A stretch of 32,252 nt of DNA from Bacteroidota bacterium (GTDB lineage: Bacteria > Bacteroidota > Bacteroidia > Bacteroidales > FEN-979). Shown here one piece after another: positions 24,001 to 32,100 of this stretch (positions are counted from its first letter, which is position 1; each line of letters begins with the position of its first letter). The position numbers and the translations under genes are program-made. The notes under the pieces are model-generated. The model did not search any database and was not told the DNA's origin. It worked only from the letters and a program-made list of their open reading frames with translations. The stretch is from contig JAPLDO010000145.1 of NCBI GenBank assembly GCA_026391715.1, forward strand, positions 1 through 32,252. Direction: 5' to 3'.

Positions 24001-26068
24001 AGTGAGCGTTTCGGTTTTTGTAAATCAAAATAATGTTTGCGCCGGAACGCAGGTAACATTCACAGCAACGCCTGTAAATGGAGGCGTTCCGTCGTACCAA
24101 TGGTATCTTAACGGGTTACCTGCTGGTTTGAACGAGTCTGTCTTTACATACCTTCCCGGTAACGGTGATATGGTGTATGTTGCAATGACTTCAAGCCTGG
24201 CGTGTGTAAATACGCCGACTGTTAGTTCAAATGTTGTAACAATGATCGTTAATAGCCCTCTAACGGTAAGCGCTACCATTACGGTTGATCAGAACCCTGT
24301 ATGTGAAGGTTCGGTTGTAACATTTACAGCTACTCCGGTAAATGGAGGAACTCCGTTGTGGAGGTGGTTTTTGAATGGGATTACAGTCGGATTTAATCAG
24401 CCTTTTTTCAGTTGTATTGTTGGTAATGGCGACCAGGTTTATGCTGAAATGACTACCAGTTTGTCTTGTGTAAACAATTCAACCGCCGCCTCAAATATGA
24501 TAACAATGGCGGTAAATTCATCGGTAATGGCTGGCGTTGCCATCGCGGTAAACCAAAATTCCGTATGCCAGGGAACCGAAGTTATATTTACTGCAACAGC
24601 AATAAATGGAGGTAATCCCATTTATCATTGGTATAAAAATAATCTGCCGGTTGGAGCCAACAACTTCCAATATTCCTGTGTCCCATTAAATGGGGAACGT
24701 ATTTTTGTGGAAATGACCTCCGATTTAACTTGTGCAATTCCTTATATTTCAATTTCAGATGTTGTTGAAATGGTTGTTAATCCCGGACTTGCAATTGGCG
24801 TGAGCATTGTTTCAGATGCCAATCGGGTTTGCCTCGGAACTGTTGTCACATTCACCGCAACTCCTGTGAATGGAGGCGCACCGGATTATCAGTGGTACAA
24901 AAACGATATACCAGTTGGAATGAATCAATCGGTTTATTCTTGTGCGCCAACTGATGCTGATAAGGTTTATGTAGAAATGACAAGCAGTCTGCCCTGTGTG
25001 AATGTCTCTTCGGTGATTTCTGACGCTATTGGAATGGTTGTTGATAATCCATTGGAGGTTGAGGTGACAATTTCATCTGATCAGGATGAGATTTGCGAAG
25101 GAACAACAGTGACTTTTACGGCTATTCCGGTAAATGGAGGAGCGCCGGTTTTTCGGTGGTTCAGGAACGGGATTCCGGCTGGTAGCAATAACCCGGAATA
25201 TTCCGCAATTCCTTTGCCCGGAGATCGAATCAAGGTGGAAATGACTTCAAGCCTGTTGTGTGTAACCTCGTTCACAGCTACATCCAACGAGTTATCGCCG
25301 GCAGTAAAGTCGTTACCTGCGGAGGCATTATCAATCACCGGAACTGCGACAGTTTGTGCAGGCACAGAAGGCGTGGTTTTTTCAATTTCACCTGTTGCTG
25401 ATGCGACGTCTTATATTTGGAATCTTCCTGAGGGCGTAACCATTGCCGCCGGCGGGCATGAAAGGTCAATTACTTTGAATTTCAATGAATCGTCAAACTC
25501 CGGCGATATCAGTGTTTCCGGGAACAATGAATGTGGAAATGGAGTAGTTTCGCCAATTATGCAGGTTGAGGTAGTTCCGACTCCGGAAACGCCGGTGATT
25601 TCGAGGGAAGGCAATTTAATCCAAAGTAATGCGCCTGCCGGAAACCAATGGTATTTTGAGGGAACGCTGATTCAGGATTCGGTTAGCGAAACAATAAAAC
25701 CGCAACTTCCAGGCTGGTATTGGAGCGCCGTTACCGAAAATGGTTGCAGTTCCGACACTTCGAATCACATCTATTTCAACGGTGCTTTTCCGGTAACTCC
25801 TCCCACCGAACCTGGATTCTGGGTATATCCGATACCCAACGACGGGCAATTCACAGTTAAGATTCTGTTACCTGCGGAAGATGTTTTTGATATTATGATA
25901 TTTAATAGTCTGGGAATGAAAATATTTGAACTTCCCGGTATTGTTGTTAAGAGTAAATTTAAACAATTGATTGATCTTCGTCCGAAAATGCCCAGGGGAT
26001 TGTTTACCGTTATCTTCAAATGCAGCGATTACCAGGTGGTGAAAAAAGTTTTAATTTACAATCGTTAA
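18011..26068 (+). CDS. Giant secreted Ig-like repeat protein with T9SS sorting domain
   Basis: 2685 aa. The N-terminus has a signal peptide (hydrophobic CLVILLIFSGTDLYS). A PKD-like domain comes first (ISGPDTVCNGTGGYVYATE, ~47-120), then 26 tandem ~87-89 aa Ig-like repeats with consensus NPxC-G-VTFTA, NGG-SPVYQWKVNG, GD-VTC-LTS and C-SGNPA-SN-ITM. Next are another PKD-like domain (ITGTATVCAGTEG), an Ig-like segment (NQWYFEGTLI) and the last ~80 residues (VYPIPNDGQFTVK ... GLFTVIFKCSDYQVVKKVLI), a type IX secretion C-terminal sorting domain. Predicted surface-attached or released adhesin-like protein. The 231-bp spacer before it (17780-18010) shows no gene. A near-copy in architecture follows downstream. 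The repeats differ at DNA level, so the array is not a recent expansion. Confidence 0.88.
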   Translation: MSNSANFRNYIRCLVILLIFSGTDLYSHPVNSFDGNSSCMPNLVPSISGPDTVCNGTGGYVYATESGMTNYTWTLSSGGSITSGAGTNSVVVSWSQAGLGMVTVNYSTAIAPGVLDVMVLSVVVPSVSVLAGANPACQGSAVTFVATTVNGGGSPVFQWTVNGFPAGTNSASFTYSPANGDAVLCKLYSSVLCRSVYPAISNTISMIVNPNVPVSVSIATSANPVCVTSPVTLTAYPFNGGLSPVFEWKVNGNVAGTNSSGFSFIPNQGDHIVCSMTSSAGCAPLTPVISNSITMSVSPLLPVSVFIQPSANPVCQNVQVVYTASPLHGGTSPSFQWKVNGLNSGTNNPVFTHIPQDGDLISCILTSNAACATDNPATSNTITMIVIPSLGMPVSVAIAASANPSCFGLPATFTASAVNGGSAPVYNWTVNGLNVGTNSPTFTYIPSTGNFIQCSVTSDLACATNNPAVSNQIAMTVNAILPVSVSIISSANPSCLGATVTYTANAVNPGLSPVYQWKVNGANTGTNQNTLVYSPVNGTVVTCLLTSGIGCTSGNPATSNAITMSVLPVLPVGISISTLTNPSCTGSQVTFNATITNGGASPVYQWKLNGNSTGSNSAVLIFTPASGDVITCKLTSNALCYAGNKVVTSTPINMVVSPELAPAVSITSSLNPFCEGNQVNYTATPFNGGTAPVYQWRVNCAQTGSGSAAFSYTPSDGDFVTCQMTSNLSCAVLNPCKSNGISMRHNTETSAVIEISASANPVCQGAGVTFTATVTNGGTLPVYQWKVNGNNSGSNSPCFIFTPANGDVITCRLMSNASCVSGNPVTSNLITMVVSSALPASIVIKTPTNPFCAGTAVNFTATPTNGGASPVSQWKVNGLATGTNSQFFNYFPVTGDVVTCGLTSNASCISGANPVSSNQILMQSGSSVPVIISINSSTNPVCAGSRVNYTATHSGGGNNPVFEWHVNGLPAGVNNEEFTYLPVNGDVVNCTLNSNLACAANSSVVSNSIVTTVNPSLPVSVSITASINPCCFGSPVTFNAITINGGSSPVYQWSVNCVNVGANSTEYTYIPVNGDVVVCRVLSNALCSSGNPGVSNNINMAVIPIQPVSVAIQASFNPFCVGNPITFTATPSNGGPAPQYQWQVNHINVGANNPVYTYSPLEGDSVVCILTSNSVCASGNPAFSAPVRMNGISSLPVTISIAASNNPICFTTLVAFTATTTNGGNSPNYQWKVNGINAGPNHHTYQYAPAIGDVVTCQIATSLSCAAPNPAISNPINMTVYPQLPVSVLVTVSENPTCQGASVTFNATVTNGGAAPLYRWRVNGSIVGANSPTYTYSPSNGDVIYCRVTSNAQCATGNPSNSNQIVMTVNPNSPAAVSIAPSSNPVCEGSTVVLTATPSNGGTAPLYQWKVNGINAGTNNVVFSYIPVNGDIVQCNMISNSNCTAVLNVMSNPITLTVSSVQPVSVSVSPSANPVCINSYVTFTALTVNGGISPQYQWKVDGIPVGINSQSFTYIPDNGDVVTCGLTSGLSCSTGNPATSPPVVMMVSSSLPVGVSVSPSANPSCLGQSVDFTVTSVNGGINPDYQWMVNGINVGANSTGYSYTPAQGDNVQCEATSDFSCATGNPATSAPLLTDVNPYLPTAVSIVSSGNPICLGALVSYTAMPVNGGISPVYQWKVNGLNAGNNSSNFSFIPGNGDTVTCLMTSGIACPANNPVLSNSIIMNVVVSVPIAVSVSVSQNPACAGNEVTFIANPENGGFNPLYQWKVNGLNAGGGLPSFSYTPVNGDVVICEMTSSASCVSSNTVQSSPIVITVTSELPVSVNIQASSNPVCSGQPDVYSAVVVNGGNFPLYQWMVNGINVGYNNAVFTYFPSDGDTVKCLVTSDFSCATGNPALSNAIYMSVTSAIPAGITIAASANPVCTGSSVSYSASVVNGGSSPVFQWKVNGAVVGENLPVFTYIPVNGDMVTCLLTTNGICLSSIPVLSNQIIMVVTDQLIVSVSVFVNQNNVCAGTQVTFTATPVNGGVPSYQWYLNGLPAGLNESVFTYLPGNGDMVYVAMTSSLACVNTPTVSSNVVTMIVNSPLTVSATITVDQNPVCEGSVVTFTATPVNGGTPLWRWFLNGITVGFNQPFFSCIVGNGDQVYAEMTTSLSCVNNSTAASNMITMAVNSSVMAGVAIAVNQNSVCQGTEVIFTATAINGGNPIYHWYKNNLPVGANNFQYSCVPLNGERIFVEMTSDLTCAIPYISISDVVEMVVNPGLAIGVSIVSDANRVCLGTVVTFTATPVNGGAPDYQWYKNDIPVGMNQSVYSCAPTDADKVYVEMTSSLPCVNVSSVISDAIGMVVDNPLEVEVTISSDQDEICEGTTVTFTAIPVNGGAPVFRWFRNGIPAGSNNPEYSAIPLPGDRIKVEMTSSLLCVTSFTATSNELSPAVKSLPAEALSITGTATVCAGTEGVVFSISPVADATSYIWNLPEGVTIAAGGHERSITLNFNESSNSGDISVSGNNECGNGVVSPIMQVEVVPTPETPVISREGNLIQSNAPAGNQWYFEGTLIQDSVSETIKPQLPGWYWSAVTENGCSSDTSNHIYFNGAFPVTPPTEPGFWVYPIPNDGQFTVKILLPAEDVFDIMIFNSLGMKIFELPGIVVKSKFKQLIDLRPKMPRGLFTVIFKCSDYQVVKKVLIYNR
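18380..25310 (+). repeat. 26 tandem Ig-like coding repeats (~267 bp each)
   Basis: The NPxC landmark recurs 26 times from about 18409 to 25087 at ~261-270 bp intervals. Units 1-21 normally carry three cysteines (NPxC, VTC and SxC). Units 22-26 are a distinct subtype (NGGxPxYQWYxNG, VYVEMTSSLxCV) with the central VTC cysteine gone. Confidence 0.9.
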
Positions 26069-26157
26069 ATTAGCTTGCATTTACTGTATCATTTTGAAGC
26101 AATTACCGTATAACCCTTGTAGAAAATTTGCGTACATTCGTGCAAGGTTATTTTTTG

Positions 26158-29100
26158 ATGAAAGCGGGTTTAACATTAGTACTTTTTTTTCTGATATTTA
26201 TACCGGTTTGTTTGTTTGCACAAACTGGTTTAAATGAATCTTTGCGCCATTCCCCTAATGACATTCCGATAATTTCAGGACCCATAACTCCCTGTGTTGG
26301 TTACATCGGCAATGTTTACACTACCGAGTTATTCAAGGAAAATTATGACTGGACTATTTCTGCCGGCGGCACAATTACCGCCGGAGGCGATGGAACGAGT
26401 TCGGTGACAATTACCTGGATAACTGAGGGAGCGCAAACTGTCAGCGTTATTTACACAGGGGCTACCGGTCATGGAGTTTTAAATGTTACAGTACAACCTA
26501 CCTTTCCGGTTAGTGTTATTGTTAACCCTTCATCGAATCCGGTTTGTGCGGGAAATCAGGTAACATTTACAGCTTCTGTAACAAACGGAGGTAGTCAGCC
26601 GGGTTATGAATGGTTTGTAAACGGAGTCAATGTTGGTACTAATCCAAACTATAGTTACGTACCCGCCAATAATGATATTGTTTATTGCAAAGTCAGTTCG
26701 AATCTGGCATGCACTTTTGGAAATCCTGCCACATCACTTCCGGTAACAGTTATCGTGACGCCTAATTTACCCGTAAATGTTACCGTTCTGGCGTCGGCGA
26801 ATCCTTCGTGTGAAGGAGCTATGGTAAACTTTACAGCTACTTCAATTAACGGGGGGCTTTCGCCGCTGTACCAATGGAAGAACAATGGAACCACAATTTC
26901 CGGCGCAACAAATAGTTCCTATTCCTTTATCCCGAATAACGGAAATATTATTACTTGTGTGTTGAATTCCAGTCTTCAATGCACTTCGGGAAACCCGGCA
27001 ACTTCGAGCGCAATAACGATGACCGTGAGTCCGAATTTACCGGTCGGCATTTCCATTGTAGCTTCCGCAAATCCTGTTTGTATCGGGAGTCAGGTTGTTT
27101 ATACAGCCACTCCGGTAAATGGCGGGAATTCGCCTGGTTATTCATGGATGATTAACGGCATCAACGCCGGAACCAATAGTCCGATAATGACGTGGACTCC
27201 TGCCGATGGCGATGTTGTAAGTTGCACTTTAAATTCTAATGCGATATGCAAATCAGGGAATCCGGCTTTGTCAAATCTGATAAACATGGCTGTTGAACCT
27301 TATCAAACAGTCAATGTCAGTATTGTCGCTTCCGAGAATCCGGTATGTAATGGCAGTCAGGTTACGCTTACAGCCACTCCAACCAATGGCGGAACCGCGC
27401 CACATTATCAATGGACTGTAAATGCGGTGAGTATTGTTCATGATAACCCGGTGTTTTCATATATCCCGACAAATGGGGATCAGGTTATTTGTTACGTCAC
27501 TTCTAACGTCTTATGCCCAAGCGGGAATCCTGCAACATCAAATACAATTTTATTAACCGTCAGTCCGGCAATTGTTTCAAGCGTTTCTATCACTGCTTCC
27601 TCAAATCCTACCTGTGCAGGCTCTCCAATTCTGTTTACAGCGCACCCGGTAAATGCCGGAACCAATCCACAGTTTGAATGGCTTGTAAACGGACTGCCTT
27701 CAGGTAACGCGATTACCTTAACATATACTCCGGGCAGCGGGGATGTTGTTGTTTGTCGCATGACGTCGAGCGCTATGTGCAGTCAGGGTACGCCGGTTTT
27801 GTCGAATTCAATTACCATGATCATAAGTCCTGCTTTGCCGGTTAGCGTTTCAATAAATGTATCGGTCAATCCGATATGCGCAGGGAGTGCGGTTGTTATT
27901 ACCGCTACGCCGGTTAACGGCGGATCGCTGCCGGGTTATCAATGGAAAGTTAATGGAATTGCCAACGGGACAAATAGCGCAACCTTCAATTATTCTCCTG
28001 TTGATGGCGATGTAATAACGTGCACGTTAACTTCGAGTTTAAGCTGCGCAATTACAAATCCGGCAGTATCTAATGCCATCACTATGGTTGTCAGCGGGTC
28101 GCTTACAGTGAGCGTGAATATCGTTGCCAGCGCTAACCCTGCTTGTTCAGGACAAGTGATAACCTTTACTGCCGTCAGCGTAAACGGAGGATTATCGCCG
28201 GTTTATACCTGGCATGTGAATGGAGTTACCAGTGGATCCGGTCTTTCAACTTTCAGTTACACACCAACCAATGGGGATAATATTATTTGCTATGTAAATT
28301 CGAGCTATGCCTGCGCTATTGGCAGCCCTGCCACTTCGAATCAGATTACAATGGCAGTCAATCCAAATCTTCCGGTGAGTTTGACAATAAGTACATTGAA
28401 CAATCCGTCTTGTCAGGGAACGCAGATAACCTACACTGCCGCTTCGGTTAATGGAGGATTAAATCCTGCATTTCAATGGAAAGTAAATGGAAGCGCCGCA
28501 GGAACCAATAGCGGAACATTTAGCTATGTTCCCGCCACCGGAAATGTTATTGTTTGTCAACTTACGTCATCTATCTCGTGTCCGATCACAAACCCTGTAT
28601 TATCTAATTCCATCACACAAACGGTATTTCCTATTTTACCGGCAGGAATAACTATTTCAGCAACAGCCAACCCGGTTTGTACGGGAACCGAAGTCACTTT
28701 TACGGCAACGCCTGTAAACGGAGGCTCTTCGCCAATTTATCAATGGAAACGGAATGGCAGTCCTGCCGGGACTTCCGCTATTTTGATTTATACACCCGTG
28801 AACGGCGATGTGATAACCTGTACGCTTACTTCGAGTTTGATGTGTGTAAGCGGTAACCAGATCACCTCAAATCCAATAACAATGGCGGTTAGTTCGGCAA
28901 TGATTCCTGTAATAAATATTATCGCATCAGCCAATCCTTTTTGTCAGGGATCATCAGTTAATTTTACATCTTCGATAACCAACGGAGGGACTACTCCCAG
29001 CTATCAATGGCTGAAAAACGGATTGCCTGCGGGCGTTGGTTCCACATTCAGCTATCCTCCCATTGATGGCGATTTTATTACCTGCAGGCTTACATCAAGC

Positions 29101-32100
29101 CTGGGATGCGCATCGCCTAATATGGTTACTTCAAATCCAATCTTAATGATCCGGAACCAGAATACGCCGGCGAGCGTTTCGATTGAGGTTTCAGCAAATC
29201 CTGTTTGTATAGGAAGTCAGGCAACATTTACCGCAACTCCCGTAAATGGCGGCTCTTCACCTGCATATCAATGGAAAGTAAATGGAACAAATATGGGAAC
29301 AGGCGTTACTTACACTTACGCGCCAACGAGTGGAGATATAGTTACATGCCAGTTAACTTCCAATGCTGCATGCGCCAGCGGAAGCCCTGCAATCTCAAAC
29401 CAAATCACTATGGTAACCGCTTCCCCCTTGCCGGCAGGCGTGCAAATTTCAACATTGACAAACCCTTTTTGTCAGGGAGCTTCAGTAACATTTACCGCAG
29501 CGGCTACCAATGGAGGCTCTTCTCCAACCTACCAATGGAAAGTCAATGGGATTACCATGGGTTTAAATAGTATAACATTTGATTATTCTCCATTAAACGG
29601 AAATATTATTACATGCGAGATGGTTTCTAATGCATCCTGCTTTACAGGAACAAATCCTCTTGTATCCAATCCGATTGTAATGATTTCTTCTACTGATCTT
29701 CCGGTTTCGATTTCTATCGTTGCCTCGGCAACCACGGTTTGCCAGGGGGTAGCGGTTCATTTTACCGCAACTCCGGTAAATGGAGGTAATACGCCTCAAT
29801 ATCAATGGAAGGTAAATGGAGTAAATGCGGGAACCAATAAACCGGAGTTTACTTACACTCCATTAAACGGTAATGTGATAACCTGCCAATTAACTTCCAA
29901 TTTATCCTGTGCAAGCGGTAATCCTGCAGTTTCCAATTCGATTAATATGACGGTTAATACGCCTCTACCTGTTGGGGTTTCAATTACAGCCTCTTCCAAT
30001 CCGGTTTGTCAGGGAAGTCCGGTTACGCTTACCGCCACATCAGTGAACGGAGGCGCTTCGCCGGTTTACCAATGGAGGATAAACGGGATAAGCGTTGGGG
30101 TGAATAGTCCTGTATATACCTACATTCCGTCAAATGGCGATGTTGCAACTGTTACGGTAACTTCCAATGCCTATTGTGTAAGCGGTAATCCGGTTGTATC
30201 AAATTCGGTGGTTTTGGTTGCTGGCACTGAACAACCGGTAGGCATTACTATTTCAGCCAGTGAAAATCCTTTCTGCGCAGGCAGCCAGATTGTTTACACT
30301 GCAACGCCTGCCAATGGCGGAGCGACTCCTGTTTACGAATGGCGGGTAAACGGCATTGTGTCGGGATTAAACAATCCGGTTTTTCTTTACTCCCCCGTTA
30401 ATGGCGATCAGATAACTTGTAAGCTTACATCAAATCAAACGTGTATATCCAATAATCCTGCCACTTCCAATACGATCACAATGGTGGTTACAGCAGCAAT
30501 ACCTTTGAGCGTTTCGATCATTGCGAGCTCTGATACATGTTGCGCCGGCACGCCGATTCAATTTACTGCATCAGTTATAAATGGAGGTTCCTCACTACAT
30601 TATGATTGGAAAGTAAATGGAATTGACAAAGGTCCTAACCATTATATATATCAGTTTGCCCCGTTGAATGGCGATATTGTGACTTGCGTAGTAAATTCCG
30701 ATCTGTTGTGCGCCTCAAACAATCCGGCTACTTCCAATGCCATTACGATGACTGTAATTCCTCTGGCGCCGGTTACAATCAGCATCGCCGCATCTTGCAA
30801 TCCATGTTGTCAGGGAACATCAGTTACTTATACCGCTACGGCAGTAAATACAGGGATTGATCCATTGTATCGCTGGAAGGTGAATGGGACTATTATTCTC
30901 GGATCGGGCAGCCCGGTATTCAATTACATTCCAGCCAATGGAGATCAGGTACAATGCAGAATGACCTCTTACGAAGTATGCGCTACCAATAATCCTGCCA
31001 ATTCCAATACTATTATTATGGATATCCAGCCATATAGTACGGTGGGCGTAACTGTTACAGCTTCCGGGAATCCGGTTTGTCAGGGCGCTCAGGTAACCTA
31101 TACGGCAACTCCGGTAAATGGTGGCGCTTCGCCCGTTTATGAGTGGAAGGTGAATGGTTTTTTTACCGGAACCAATTCGCCGACATTTACTTACACTCCA
31201 GTACAAGGCGAGGTGATTGCCTGCGTGATGACTTCAAATGCTTCCTGCGTTTTGAATAACATCGCATATTCAAACCCGATAGTTATGACTGTAAGTCCGT
31301 TGGTGCCTGCAAGCGTTAACATTGTGCCTTCATCTAATCCGGTTTGCCAGGGCTCTGTTACCTTCAATGCAACTCCCACTAATGGCGGACCTCTTCCGGC
31401 ATATCAGTGGAAAGTGAATGGTGGAAATATGGGAAGCGGTAGTCCCGTTTTCAGCTACGCGCCTTCAGATGGCGATGTAGTGTTATGCGTAATGACTTCA
31501 AACGCGGCATGTGTGCAGGGAAATCCGGCAAGTTCCAATGCTGTCACGCTGAATGTAGTTCAAAGTCTTCCGGTGAGCGTTTCGGTTGTGCCTTCTTCGC
31601 TACCGCCTTGTCAGGGCGAGGCGATAACTTATACGGCAACTCCCGTGAACGGTGGTATTAATCCAATTTACCAATGGATGGTGAATGGAACCAATCTCGT
31701 TGGGGCAACTGCGACCTCGCTACTGCTGACGAACGTACAGTCGGCCGATGCAGGCGTTTATTCCGTGGTCGTCACCAACGCCGTGGGCACGGCGACAAGT
31801 TCCAATGCCGTGTTGACGGTGAATCCGCCGCCGCCTTGTGCACCGCTCCCAGCGGGCCTGGTCAGTTGGTGGCGCGGTGGAGGCAATGCTTTCGACCAGG
31901 TTGGGGCGAACAATGGCACGCCAGTGGGGAACTCAGCCTATGGCGCAGGCCGGGTTGGGCAGGCGTTTGTCTTGGGCGGCGCCAACGGCGACGGGGTGAC
32001 GCTGGGTAACCCGGCTGGCTTGCAGTTGCAGGACCTGACCATTGAGGCCTGGATTAAGCGGGCCAGTGCTTCCCAGATCACTACTGGCCCGGTGGATGGT

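Noticed and set aside
29205-29570. Plus-strand frame of 121 codons within the second giant gene.
   Set aside because: Off-frame reading of the repeats (cyclic MESKWNKYGN-type words); the main frame is open throughout.
18380-31690. Regular ~267-bp repeats that could suggest a CRISPR array or satellite DNA.
   Set aside because: The units are protein-coding Ig-like domains, diverged at DNA level, far longer than CRISPR repeats, and with no spacers.
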